NCBI GenBank assembly: GCA_963724665.1
Contig: CAVRVH010000007.1
Location: forward strand, 930,001-994,000
DNA: 64,000 bases
Reading direction: 5' to 3'
Source: DASUPK01 sp963724665
GTDB taxonomy: Bacteria; Actinomycetota; Thermoleophilia; Solirubrobacterales; 70-9
The number at the start of each line of letters is the position of its first letter. Positions within the stretch are counted from its first letter, which is position 1. Made by a program: the position numbers and the translations under genes. Under the pieces are notes generated by a model. It was not told where the DNA came from. It was given only the letters and a program-made list of their open reading frames with translations, and ran no database searches. Below are positions 18,431-26,318 of this stretch, in pieces.

Positions 18431-18610
18431 GTGAGGACGAAAGCCAAATACGGAGTCGCGCCGAAGGTTCAACTTGGGATCAAGGTTCAGCCCGATGTGA
18501 AAGAAACTTTGGACGCTTGTGCGGAGCAACGCGGGCTGAGTCTCTCTGAGTTCTGCTCCCGAACGTTGGAGAAGACGGCACGCCGACTACAACGGGAGCT
18601 TCCCGAATGA
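18431..18610 (+). CDS. Ribbon-helix-helix DNA-binding protein (59 aa)
   Basis: A GTG-started frame of 59 residues. The strand KVQLGIKVQPDVKETLDACA followed by EQRGLSLSEFCSRTLEKTAR fits an Arc/CopG-type ribbon-helix-helix: a short beta strand, helix A, a G-L-S turn, then helix B. These small dimers regulate plasmid copy number, transfer or toxin-antitoxin operons. It is the first of a chain of overlapping genes (stop TGA shared with the next ATG) and may be the regulator of this element. Confidence 0.65.
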   Translation: MRTKAKYGVAPKVQLGIKVQPDVKETLDACAEQRGLSLSEFCSRTLEKTARRLQRELPE

Positions 18611-18696
18611 GCGCGACGGTTGGAATTTCCCTGATCGCGTTGGTCGCCGTGCTTGTGGGCCTTGGCTTCTACTTACGGGCGGGTGCCCAGAAATGA
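18607..18696 (+). CDS. Tiny single-pass membrane protein (29 aa)
   Basis: The ATG overlaps the stop of the ribbon-helix-helix gene (ATGA), and its own stop overlaps the next ATG. The product is almost entirely one hydrophobic helix (ISLIALVAVLVGLGFYLRAG) with a short polar tail. The precise coupling on both sides is the main support for it being real. Function unknown. Confidence 0.5.
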   Translation: MSATVGISLIALVAVLVGLGFYLRAGAQK

Positions 18697-18890
18697 CGCC
18701 GGGGGTAAACCAGTACCGGGACCGTCTGCGTCTAGCCAGCGAGCACCGGGCGTTACTTCTCCGGAGGATAGAAGCGGGCTTCCAACCGTCGAGCCTCAGG
18801 CAGCTTGCGAAACGGATTCGCAGAGAGCTAGGGCAGCCAATCGTTGACACCGCTCCGATCACCGATCCACATGGTGGCGGCGATGACTAG
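18693..18890 (+). CDS. Small basic hypothetical protein (65 aa)
   Basis: The frame starts at an ATG overlapping the previous stop. It encodes a basic, probably helical protein (YRDRLRLASEHRALLLRRIE; LRQLAKRIRRELGQP) with an acidic tail. The two basic helices could bind nucleic acid, for example as an excisionase-like factor, but no motif proves this. Third in the coupled mini-gene chain. Confidence 0.5.
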   Translation: MTPGVNQYRDRLRLASEHRALLLRRIEAGFQPSSLRQLAKRIRRELGQPIVDTAPITDPHGGGDD

Positions 18891-19053
18891 CCCGGACACA
18901 CGCCGAGCCGTCGCGCTCCTCTGGTACGCCACCCTCCCGGTGCCTTCAAACGCGGGGTATCTGTCTTGGCCCACAAAGTCTGAGAAGCCCGAGGAGCCAG
19001 AGGCCGACACCGACGCCGAACCTGTTGAAGATGAGGACGGGGACGGCTCGTGA
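18883..19053 (+). CDS. Small acidic hypothetical protein (56 aa)
   Basis: The ATG at 18883 lies just inside the end of the previous gene (8-base overlap). The N-terminal half contains ALLWYATLPVPSNAGYLSWP and the C-terminal half is a run of Glu, Asp and Pro. The stop overlaps the next GTG (GTGA). A longer start at 18871 or 18844 is possible. No family is recognised. Confidence 0.45.
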   Translation: MTSPDTRRAVALLWYATLPVPSNAGYLSWPTKSEKPEEPEADTDAEPVEDEDGDGS

Positions 19054-19400
19054 ATCCGAGTGCCGCCAGCCCTGCGACCGTCGAGCTAGTGCAAGGGGTG
19101 AACTGTGAAGCGACCCCCGAGGGGATGAGCTTTGGGGGACAGCACGCCATAGACGGAATCCACATCGGGCTAGACCCGGAGAAAGAGCGGCTGATCGTCC
19201 GCACCGCGAACGGTGACGGCACGGTGGTAATGAGCCGTTCGCTAGATGAGTACGCCCGCGATCTACGGGTGGAAAGCCTTGGGCAGTGGGTCACTGAGCA
19301 CTCTGCGCTGCGGATGAGTTCCTGCGGCCAGTCCTGGCAACGATGGCGGGTGCTGGACTCCGCGTTGGCGAAGCGGTCGCTCTCGATTGGGCGGACGTAG
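19050..19400 (+). CDS. Hypothetical protein, probably truncated at its 3' end
   Basis: A GTG start coupled to the preceding stop. The first 80 residues form a plausible alpha/beta protein (GMSFGGQHAIDGIHIGLDPE; LIVRTANGDGTVVMSRSLDE). From about base 19300 the same DNA encodes the integrase domain in another frame, and this frame becomes Trp/Arg/Ser-rich. The natural C-terminus was therefore probably replaced by a deletion that fused it to the integrase gene. Function unknown. Confidence 0.5.
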   Translation: MNPSAASPATVELVQGVNCEATPEGMSFGGQHAIDGIHIGLDPEKERLIVRTANGDGTVVMSRSLDEYARDLRVESLGQWVTEHSALRMSSCGQSWQRWRVLDSALAKRSLSIGRT

Positions 19401-19981
19401 ACCTAGCAATCGGAACGCTGACAGTCCGCGAATCGAAGACGGCGGCGGGCGAGTGGCGGCAAGTTGACCTGCCCGTTGGACTCCGCGAGGAGTTGACGGA
19501 ATGGAAAGCCCGCTCTCCCATGTCGGGCCGCTCCGATCCGGTGTTCATATCAAGCGCCCGAGAGGGAAGCCATGCCCGCCAGACAGTCCGGAACGTGCAA
19601 GCCCGAATGAAGACGGCTATCAAGGCCGCTAACGCAACGGGAGCCGCCGAGCCGATCAGCGAGCGAGTCAGTCCGCACGCTCTGAGGAGGCTCTACGCCT
19701 CTCTACGTGCTGCCCTGCGGGATGATCCGGTCTACATCGCAGAGCAGCTAGGGCACCGCGATCCGGGATTTACCTTCCGGGTCTACCAACGGGCAGCGAA
19801 GCGCCGAGAGCGGCTCTCCGGTCCCCGTCTGGCTGCCTTTGACCACGCTATGGAGTGGGCGCAATTGGCAGTAAATGGCGGAAAGCTGGCCCAAGAGTCC
19901 TATCCGGCCCAGCCAGCCAGCGCACAGCAAACGCCGGAAACCCAGGTGCGGAGCGATAATCTCGCGCACCATGGCGGTTAG
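19304..19981 (+). pseudogene. Tyrosine integrase lacking its N-terminal half
   Basis: The frame encodes a nearly complete tyrosine-recombinase catalytic domain: Arg box MAGAGLRVGEAVALDWADVD, then VSPHALRRLYASLRA (H-x-L-R-R), EQLGHRDPGFTFRVYQ with the His of box II and the nucleophile Tyr. The N-terminal SAM-like/core-binding domain is absent; upstream sequence belongs to an unrelated ORF. The only internal Met (19343) would give 212 residues without the arm- and core-binding parts, so it is probably inactive. The last codons run into a tRNA-like sequence (stop TAG at 19979-19981), the usual layout where int abuts attP. Confidence 0.75.
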
Positions 19982-20003
19982 CTCAGTTGGGAGAGCGCCT
20001 GAC
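19972..20003 (+). tRNA. tRNA 5' half, probable attachment-site remnant
   Basis: The sequence has a 7-base acceptor strand, TA, a perfect D-arm (GCTC-loop-GAGC), one G and the 5' side of an anticodon stem (CCTGA), and then stops. No anticodon loop, T-arm or 3' acceptor follows; the next base pairs belong to the EamA gene. The D-arm and stem resemble tRNA-Lys, but half a tRNA cannot settle identity. Its position at the end of an integrase gene indicates an att core. Confidence 0.65.
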
Positions 20004-20005
20004 CA

Positions 20006-20959
20006 ATGAGCAGGCGCGCCTGGCTCGCCTTCGCGACGCTGTCGCTGATCTGGGGCGTCCCCTATCTCTTCATCAAGATCGCCGTGGACGGAGGGATCTC
20101 CCCCTTCTTCCTCGCCTGGGCGAGACTCGTGCTCGGCGCGTCACTGCTCTTCGCGATCGTCCCGCGCCAGGGGCTCGAGATGCTGCGGCACGGGCCGCGG
20201 CGCTGGATCCTGGCGTACGCAACCGTGGAGATGGCGCTCCCATTCCCGCTGATCGCGGCCGGCGAGCAGCACGTCGACTCCTCGATCGCGGCCATCGTGA
20301 TCGCGACCGTTCCCCTGCTGATCGCGCTGCTCGCACTCCGCTTCGATCACACCGAGCGCCCGACGCGAACGCGGATGGTGGGAATGCTGATCGGCCTCGG
20401 TGGCGTGGTGGCGCTGGTCGGGATCGACCTCAGCGCGAACACGGGCGAGATCCTCGGAGCCGCAGCCGTGATGCTCGCGGCGCTGGGCTATGCCGCCGGC
20501 CCGATGATCATCAAACGCCACCTGGTGGACTTCGATCCACGCGCCACCATGGCGGCGAGCCTGACGGTTGCAGCGGTGCTGCTCACACCCGCGGCGGCGC
20601 TCAGCTTCCCGGCGTCGGCCCCACCCGCGGACGCGCTCGTCTCGATCGCCGTGCTGGGAGCGCTCTGCACAGCGACGGCCTTCGTCGTACTGGTGGTGCT
20701 GGTCAAGGAGGTCGGCGCCGGACGCGCGTCGATCATCACCTACGTGAATCCGGTGGTGGCCGTAACGCTCGGAGTGCTGGTGCTTGGAGAGAGCCCGGGT
20801 GCCGGGGCGATCGCCGGCCTCCTGCTGATTCTGGCCGGGTCGTGGCTGTCGACGGATGGGAGGCTCCCGCCCGGGCCCAGAGCGGTGGCGACGCGGCTCG
20901 GCCCTCGACGCCGCCAGGCGCAGCCGGAGGGCTCCCTCCCGGTGCGGATCACCGCCTAG
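20006..20959 (+). CDS. EamA-family (drug/metabolite transporter) permease
   Basis: A 317-residue protein with about ten transmembrane helices arranged as two EamA repeats. The first begins AWLAFATLSLIWGVPYLFIK and the second near residue 150 (AAVMLAALGYAAGPMIIK). These proteins export or import small metabolites such as amino acids; the substrate here cannot be read from sequence. The start ATG lies only 3 bases after the tRNA-half remnant, so its original promoter has been separated or replaced by the mobile-element junction. It is followed after 55 bases by an ABC exporter operon on the same strand. Confidence 0.85.
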   Translation: MSRRAWLAFATLSLIWGVPYLFIKIAVDGGISPFFLAWARLVLGASLLFAIVPRQGLEMLRHGPRRWILAYATVEMALPFPLIAAGEQHVDSSIAAIVIATVPLLIALLALRFDHTERPTRTRMVGMLIGLGGVVALVGIDLSANTGEILGAAAVMLAALGYAAGPMIIKRHLVDFDPRATMAASLTVAAVLLTPAAALSFPASAPPADALVSIAVLGALCTATAFVVLVVLVKEVGAGRASIITYVNPVVAVTLGVLVLGESPGAGAIAGLLLILAGSWLSTDGRLPPGPRAVATRLGPRRRQAQPEGSLPVRITA

Positions 20960-21014
20960 CTGTGTGACGGCCCTCCGAGGCGGGTCCCGGCCGACGGTTA
21001 TCGTCCGAGGCACT

Positions 21015-21989
21015 GTGGCCGCGATCGAGACGCAGCAGCTGGCTCGCGAGTTCGAGGGCGGCATCAAGGCTGTCGACGGCGTCGACCTCGAGGTGGCGGA
21101 GGGTGAGATCTACGGGTTCCTGGGGCCGAACGGCGCGGGGAAGACCACGACCGTCCGGATGCTGACCACGCTGCTCACCCCCACCGGCGGGCAGGCATGG
21201 GTCGCGGGCTATGACGTGGTCGCTGATGCCGGCACGGTGCGCCGCAAGATCGGCGTGGCACTTCAGGAGGCGGCGCTCGACCCGCTGATGACCGGTCGCG
21301 AGCTGCTCCAGCTCCAGGCAACCCTGCACGCCATCCCGCGCCAGCGCGGAAGCGAGCTGGCGGACTCGCTGCTCGACCGCGTGGGCCTGACACTCGCCGC
21401 CGACCGCCGCGTCGGCACCTACTCGGGCGGGATGCAGCGGCGCCTCGACCTCGCGGCGGCCCTGGTTCATACCCCGCAGGTCCTCTTCCTGGATGAGCCG
21501 ACGACCGGCCTCGACCCCGTCAGCCGCCAGGCGATCTGGGAGGAGGTCCAGAAGCTGAACGACGAGGGCACCACCGTCTTCCTGACCACTCAATACCTGG
21601 AGGAGGCGGACAGGCTCGCCGACCGCGTCGGCATCATCAGTGGCGGCCTATTGGTCGCGGAGGGGACCCCGGCCTCCCTCAAGGCACAGGTCGGGCGTCC
21701 GCACCTCGAGCTCTCCCTGGCAGGCGGCGACGGCCCAGCCGAGTGCGAGGAGATCCTCGCGCGCTTCGGGAAACCCCTCCCGGCACGCGACGGAAAACTC
21801 CTCGTGGAGCTCGAGCACGGGGCCTCCGAGGTGGGCCCGATCGTCCGGGCGCTGGACGAGGCCGGCCTGGCCGTCGAGTCCCTCGATCTGGTGAAACCCA
21901 CCCTCGATGACGTCTTCGTCGCAAAGACCGGCCAGCACCTGGAGGGCGACGAGAAGGACACGGGCGAAACCGAGGTCGTTGCCGAATGA
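21015..21989 (+). CDS. ABC-2 type exporter, ATP-binding protein (DrrA-like)
   Basis: A 324-residue ATPase. Walker A GPNGAGKTT lies near residue 38, signature YSGGMQRR near 137, Walker B VLFLDEP near 158, followed by TTGLDP. The C-terminal extension (ESLDLVKPTLDDVFVAKTGQ) is typical of DrrA/CcmA-type daunorubicin-resistance ATPases. The GTG at 21015 is chosen because it directly precedes the conserved start of the fold; upstream codons overlap the EamA gene. The stop overlaps the next ATG by 4 bases. With the two permeases it should form an exporter; the substrate is unknown. Confidence 0.9.
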   Translation: MAAIETQQLAREFEGGIKAVDGVDLEVAEGEIYGFLGPNGAGKTTTVRMLTTLLTPTGGQAWVAGYDVVADAGTVRRKIGVALQEAALDPLMTGRELLQLQATLHAIPRQRGSELADSLLDRVGLTLAADRRVGTYSGGMQRRLDLAAALVHTPQVLFLDEPTTGLDPVSRQAIWEEVQKLNDEGTTVFLTTQYLEEADRLADRVGIISGGLLVAEGTPASLKAQVGRPHLELSLAGGDGPAECEEILARFGKPLPARDGKLLVELEHGASEVGPIVRALDEAGLAVESLDLVKPTLDDVFVAKTGQHLEGDEKDTGETEVVAE

Positions 21990-22774
21990 TCGACCGCCTG
22001 GCCGCCAACGCCCGCGTCGTCGCCGCGCTCGGCGCGAGATCGGTCAGGCAGACGGCGCGCCGGCCCCAGCTGGCCGCACCGCTCTTCGTCTTCCCCACCC
22101 TGCTGCTCGCGATTCAGACCGGCGGCGCCGGGCGGGCGGTGAACCTCCCCGAGTTCCCGCCCGTGCAGAGCTTTCTCGCGTTCATGCTCGCCGGAGCGAT
22201 GGTCCAGGGTGTGCTGCTCGCGGGGAACTCCGGGGCTATCGCCCTGGCGATCGACATCGAGATGGGCTTCACCGATCGGCTCTTCGCGGCGCCGATCTCC
22301 CGCTTCGCGATCGTGCTCGGCCGGCTCGCCGGCACTGCGATGCTGGGCGCGATAGTCGCCCTCTGGTTCATCGCGATCGGGTTGATCTTCGGCGCCACGA
22401 TCCACGCGGGCTTTCTCGGGGGGGTCTGGATCGTGTTGATGGTGTCCGCCTCGGCGATCGCATTCGGGTCGCTGGCCGCGGCACTTGCATTGCGCACCGG
22501 CAGTGCCAGCGTGGTCCAGGGGATCTTCCCCCTGCTCTTCGTCGTCCTCTTCCTGTCCAGCGCCTTCTTCCCGGCGACCCTGATGCTGGAGCCCGCCGCG
22601 TCTGTCGCCCAGTACAACCCCCTGAGCTTCATCGTCGACGGAATTCGGGAGCCGGTGATCTCGGGCTTCACCGGCCACGACATGTTCAAGGCCGCGATCT
22701 CTGTCGTCGGTATTGCGGCCCTGGGTCTCTGGCTCAGCGCGATCGCGGTTCGTGCACGGGCCAGGAGCGGCTGA
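21986..22774 (+). CDS. ABC-2 type exporter permease 1
   Basis: A 262-residue membrane protein with six predicted helices of the ABC-2 family, for example FLAFMLAGAMVQGVLLAG and VQGIFPLLFVVLFLSSAFFP, and the conserved ASVAQYNPLSFIVDGIREPV segment before the last helix. It is translationally coupled to the ATPase upstream (ATGA) and to a second permease downstream (TGATG). The pair of permeases implies a heterodimeric channel. Confidence 0.88.
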   Translation: MIDRLAANARVVAALGARSVRQTARRPQLAAPLFVFPTLLLAIQTGGAGRAVNLPEFPPVQSFLAFMLAGAMVQGVLLAGNSGAIALAIDIEMGFTDRLFAAPISRFAIVLGRLAGTAMLGAIVALWFIAIGLIFGATIHAGFLGGVWIVLMVSASAIAFGSLAAALALRTGSASVVQGIFPLLFVVLFLSSAFFPATLMLEPAASVAQYNPLSFIVDGIREPVISGFTGHDMFKAAISVVGIAALGLWLSAIAVRARARSG

Positions 22775-23544
22775 TGGGCCGGGAAGCCAACCTCGCCACC
22801 ATCGGCGCGCTGATCCGCCGTGCCCGCAACGAGCTGGTGCGGGTACCCGGCGCCGCCATTCCCGGCATCCTGGCTCCGACCATCTTCTTCCTCGGGCTCA
22901 CCAGCGTCTTCGGCCACCTGACGCAGCTGCCCGGGTTCACCTCCGGCAGCTATCAGAGCTTCATCATCCCGGTCAGCCTGATGCAGGGGGCGGCGTTCAC
23001 CGGCGCGGCCACCGGGGTCAACCTGGCCCGCGACATCGAGGGGGGCTGGTTCGATCGGCTGCTCGCCTCACCCGCTCCGAGGCCGGTGATCCTGGCGGGA
23101 CTCGTCCTCTCGGCCGGCCTGCGCGCGCTGCTTCCGGCGACGTTCCTGCTGATCGTGGCTCTCATCGCCGGAGCCCACTGGCCTGGGCTGGACGGGCTCG
23201 CGGTGGCCCTGGTGGTCGTGATGGGGATGGCGATCGTGGCCGCGACCTGGGGCACTTCCCTTGCGCTGCGGTTTCGGACGCAGTCGGCGGCACCGCTGAT
23301 GCAGGCCGGGATGTTCATCCTCGTGCTCTTCACCACCGCATATGCGCCACTGCACCTGCTCCAGGGGTGGCTGCAGACGGTGGCCCGGATCAACCCCGTC
23401 ACCCATGTCGTCGAGGCCGCTCGCCAGGGCTTCATCGGATCGGTGACCTGGTCGGACACCTGGCCCGGCCTCCTCGCCCTGCTCGGGCTCGGAGCGCTGT
23501 TCACCGTGATGGCATTGCGCGGCATGCGCCGCATGACGGCGTGA
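22774..23544 (+). CDS. ABC-2 type exporter permease 2
   Basis: A 256-residue paralogue of the preceding permease. It has six helices, an ARDIEGGWFDRLLASPAPRP cytoplasmic loop typical of ABC-2 transporters, and VARINPVTHVVEAARQGFIG before the last helix. The start ATG shares one base with the previous stop, and its own stop overlaps the GTG of the glycoside hydrolase that follows, so all four products are probably co-translated. Confidence 0.88.
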   Translation: MGREANLATIGALIRRARNELVRVPGAAIPGILAPTIFFLGLTSVFGHLTQLPGFTSGSYQSFIIPVSLMQGAAFTGAATGVNLARDIEGGWFDRLLASPAPRPVILAGLVLSAGLRALLPATFLLIVALIAGAHWPGLDGLAVALVVVMGMAIVAATWGTSLALRFRTQSAAPLMQAGMFILVLFTTAYAPLHLLQGWLQTVARINPVTHVVEAARQGFIGSVTWSDTWPGLLALLGLGALFTVMALRGMRRMTA

Positions 23545-24800
23545 GCACGGAATCGGTCCTCGAAAGCGGCGTCCGCGATCGAGTCCTCGGAATCGTCGAG
23601 GAGACGCTGCGCGGCAACTGGATTGATGGCGAGCGCGACGGAGTCCACTTCGGGTACTCGCGACCGAGCCCGCTCCACTACCCGTGGCAGTGGTACTGGG
23701 ACTCCTGCTTTCACGCGATCGTCTGGCGGCGCTTCGACCGCGCCCGCGCCAAGGGCGAGCTCGACAGCCTGCTGGCGGGCGGCTCAGACGACGGCTTCAT
23801 CGGCCACACGATCTTCTGGCACCGCCATGTCGACTGGCAGCGGCGCTGGACCTACAACGTCACCTCCGGGAAGGCAAGGAACACGTCAACGATCCAGCCG
23901 CCACTGCTGGCCTGGGCGTGGCGGATCGCCGTCGGCGACCCGGCCGCCGAGCCACGGATCGCCGCGCATCACCGCTGGCTCGAGGACAACCGCGATCTCG
24001 ACGGCGACGGGCTGCTCTGGATCGTCCAACCGGACGAGTCTGGGCTCGACTCCTCCCCCAAGTTCGACGCGGTTTGGGGGCTGCGCGCCCACGCCCGGCT
24101 GCTATTCCCATTTCTGATCGCCCGCAACCGACGCCTTGGCTGGGACGCCCGCCGAGTGGCCGATGCCGGCGGCCCGGTCCTCTGCGAGGTCGTCACCAAC
24201 GTGCTCTGGTGCCTGGCGCGGATCGCCGCCGACCAGACCTCGATCACCCCGCAGATCGTCGAGCGCCTCTGGGACGAGAGACGCGGCCTGTTCCTTGACG
24301 TGGCGCGCGGCAAGGTGGCCCACGAGGACAGGACCGACGCGGCCGAGGGCGGCGACCGCCGCATCCGGGCCTCCACCTGGTCGGCGCTCGCGCCGCTCGC
24401 CCTTCCAGACCTCCCCGAGGAGATCGGCCGCCGCCTGGTTGAGGAGCACCTACTCGACCAGCGGAGATACTGGCTGCCATTCCCCCCGACGTCAGTGTCG
24501 GTGGAGGAACCCACCTTCGAGCCGCGCAAGTGGAAGGGGCCGTGGTGGCGCCTCTACTGGCGCGGGCCGACCTGGCTCAATTCGGCCTGGCTGCTCTGGA
24601 TGGGTCTTGTCCGGCTCGGCTACGACACCGAGGCCATGGAGATGGCCAGGCGGCTCAGCGACGCGGTGGTCGCGGAGCGGCTGCGCGAGTTCTACGAGCC
24701 GTACTCGGGCGAGGGGCTCGGCGCGAAGGAGTTCGGCTGGTCCTCTCTGATCGCCGAGCTCGCGGAACCGGACCCGGCCGCCGCCGGGTCATATCTCTAA
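23541..24800 (+). CDS. GH63-like glucosylglycerate/mannosylglycerate hydrolase
   Basis: A 419-residue (alpha/alpha)6-barrel-type hydrolase. Landmarks match glucosylglycerate hydrolases: HYPWQWYWDSCFHAIVW near residue 45, TSTIQPPLLAWAWR, DESGLDSSPKFDAVWG near 170 with the presumed catalytic Asp, YWRGPTWLNSAWLLWMGL, and the closing EFYEPYSGEGLGAKEFGW with a second acidic residue. No signal peptide, so it is cytoplasmic. Known relatives hydrolyse glucosylglycerate or mannosylglycerate, compatible solutes mobilised when nitrogen or osmotic conditions change. Its GTG start is coupled to the ABC exporter, but a functional link is not proven. The identity is from motif memory, so the exact substrate is uncertain. 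Confidence 0.75.
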   Translation: MSTESVLESGVRDRVLGIVEETLRGNWIDGERDGVHFGYSRPSPLHYPWQWYWDSCFHAIVWRRFDRARAKGELDSLLAGGSDDGFIGHTIFWHRHVDWQRRWTYNVTSGKARNTSTIQPPLLAWAWRIAVGDPAAEPRIAAHHRWLEDNRDLDGDGLLWIVQPDESGLDSSPKFDAVWGLRAHARLLFPFLIARNRRLGWDARRVADAGGPVLCEVVTNVLWCLARIAADQTSITPQIVERLWDERRGLFLDVARGKVAHEDRTDAAEGGDRRIRASTWSALAPLALPDLPEEIGRRLVEEHLLDQRRYWLPFPPTSVSVEEPTFEPRKWKGPWWRLYWRGPTWLNSAWLLWMGLVRLGYDTEAMEMARRLSDAVVAERLREFYEPYSGEGLGAKEFGWSSLIAELAEPDPAAAGSYL

Positions 24801-24813
24801 CTCTGTTGCCGGA

Positions 24814-25233
24814 CTACTTCGTCGCCGGAACCGCAACCGGCGTCGAGACTCCGGCCTTGCAGACGAACTTCCCGGCAGTCAGCTTGAGCGCTTTGACGCG
24901 AACCGAGTTCGTGCCGGCCGGGAGGCCGTTCGGCAGTTGTCCCGACACGCTCCAGTTCCCGTTGGAGTCCGACGTCCCGCCGTCCAGGGTCGAGATCACG
25001 GCCCCGGTCGAGTCGAGTAGCTGAAGCCTGACACCCCGGGCAACCCTGCACGCCTTCACGGTGTTCAGCGAGCCCTTCACGGTCACCTTGCCGCCGTTGT
25101 TGAACTTGGGGCTGCCGCTGAAGTAGATGACGTTCGTCGCCTTCTTCTTCCCGCCCGCCAGCGCTGTCGCACTGAACACGGCGACGCCGAGCACGGCTAC
25201 CGCGAAAATTACGAGCAACCTTCCCGCCCTCAT
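24814..25233 (-). CDS. Secreted hypothetical protein (139 aa)
   Basis: A signal peptide (LLVIFAVAVLGVAVFSATALA) is followed by a Lys-rich stretch and an Ig-like beta domain (GGKVTVKGSLNTVKACRVAR; GNWSVSGQLPNGLPAGTNSV). Two Cys may form a disulfide. It has a strong Shine-Dalgarno (GGAGGAGG). It is convergent with the GH63-like gene and monocistronic or co-transcribed with infA upstream. The style resembles the secreted protein at 26855-27331. Function unknown. Confidence 0.7.
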   Translation of the reverse strand: MRAGRLLVIFAVAVLGVAVFSATALAGGKKKATNVIYFSGSPKFNNGGKVTVKGSLNTVKACRVARGVRLQLLDSTGAVISTLDGGTSDSNGNWSVSGQLPNGLPAGTNSVRVKALKLTAGKFVCKAGVSTPVAVPATK

Positions 25234-25277
25234 CTGATTCCTCCTCCGGTTAGGTGGAGGAAAAGCGTACGCCGAAT

Positions 25278-25496
25278 CTACTTGTAGCGGTAGGTGATGC
25301 GGCCGCGGTCGAGGTCGTAGGGGGAGAGCTCGATCTTGACCCGGTCTCCCGGAAGGATGCGGATGTAGTGACGGCGCATCTTGCCCGAGATGTGGCCGAG
25401 GACCTCGTGGTCGTTGTCCAACTTGACGCGGAACATCGTGTTGGGCAACGCCTCGGTGATCTCGCCCTCCATCTCGATCTTCTCTTCCTTCGCCAT
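25278..25496 (-). CDS. infA: Translation initiation factor IF-1
   Basis: A 72-residue S1-like OB-fold protein of exact family length. It begins MAKEEKIEMEGEITEALPNT and contains FRVKLDNDHEVLGHISGKMR, ending in RGRITYRYK. IF-1 binds the ribosomal A site during initiation together with IF-2 and IF-3. It lies away from the usual rpmJ-rpsM context, between a crotonase gene (27 bases upstream) and a secreted protein, so it may be transcribed from the HIT-crotonase operon or its own promoter. Confidence 0.97.
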   Translation of the reverse strand: MAKEEKIEMEGEITEALPNTMFRVKLDNDHEVLGHISGKMRRHYIRILPGDRVKIELSPYDLDRGRITYRYK

Positions 25497-25523
25497 ATGC
25501 GACCGGGCAGGGTAGCGCCTCGG

Positions 25524-26318
25524 TCAGCGGCCCTCGAAAGTCGCGTTGCCGGGGCCGTCCTTCAGGAAGCTCGCCACGGCGTTCTTCAGGTCCTCAGAGG
25601 CGAACAGATCGGCGAATACGCCCGGTGTGACCTCGTCCGCCTGGTTGACGCCGCCCGCGCGGTAGCCACGGATGATCTTCTTCGTTGCTCCGTGCGCGAC
25701 CGTCGGGCCGTCGGCCAGCCTGTGGGCGAACTTCATGCCCTTCTCGAGCAGCTGGTCGTCGGGCACGACGCGGTTGACCACGTTCCAGCTCTCCAGCGTG
25801 GTGGCGGCGTAGAGCCCGCCGCTCATCACGAACTCGGCGGCGCGTGCCGGCCCCGCTCGCTCGGCCATGCGCTGCGTCCCGCCCGCGCCCGGCGTCAGGC
25901 CGACGACCGCCTCGACGAGCCCGAACCGCGCCGACTGGGTCGCCCAGATCATGTCGCAGCCCAAGGAGATCTCCAGGCCCGCGGTCAGGCAGAGGCCGTG
26001 CACGAGGGCCAGCGTTGGGATCGGAAGCTCTTCGAGCCTGCGCACGACCGGGATCAGGGAGCCGAAGGAGTCCGAGGCGCTGCCCTCCTCCTGCACACGC
26101 TTGAAGCTGTTGACGTCGACGCCCCCGGTGAAGATGTCGCCATCGGCGCGCCAGACCAGGGCACGTGCGTCGGAGCCCTCGACCTCGTCGATGCAGTCGA
26201 CGAGCGCCCCCCAGGCGTCGTCGCCGAACAGGTTGAGCGGCGGGTTGGAGAGCACCATCGAGGCGACGTTGCCATCGCGCTCGAGTCGGATCGGTTCGGT
26301 CTTCGTCTCAGTCATCAA
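25524..26318 (-). CDS. Enoyl-CoA hydratase/isomerase (crotonase) family protein
   Basis: A 264-residue crotonase-fold protein. The oxyanion-hole regions are seen in DIFTGGVDVNSF and HGLCLTAGLEISLGCD, and the two Glu positions used by classical hydratases appear conserved (GLEIS and FGLVEA before VGLTPGAGGTQRM). It probably acts on a CoA thioester in fatty-acid or aromatic degradation; the specific substrate is unknown. The ATG overlaps the end of the HIT gene by 4 bases, so the two are coupled. Confidence 0.85.
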   Translation of the reverse strand: MMTETKTEPIRLERDGNVASMVLSNPPLNLFGDDAWGALVDCIDEVEGSDARALVWRADGDIFTGGVDVNSFKRVQEEGSASDSFGSLIPVVRRLEELPIPTLALVHGLCLTAGLEISLGCDMIWATQSARFGLVEAVVGLTPGAGGTQRMAERAGPARAAEFVMSGGLYAATTLESWNVVNRVVPDDQLLEKGMKFAHRLADGPTVAHGATKKIIRGYRAGGVNQADEVTPGVFADLFASEDLKNAVASFLKDGPGNATFEGR

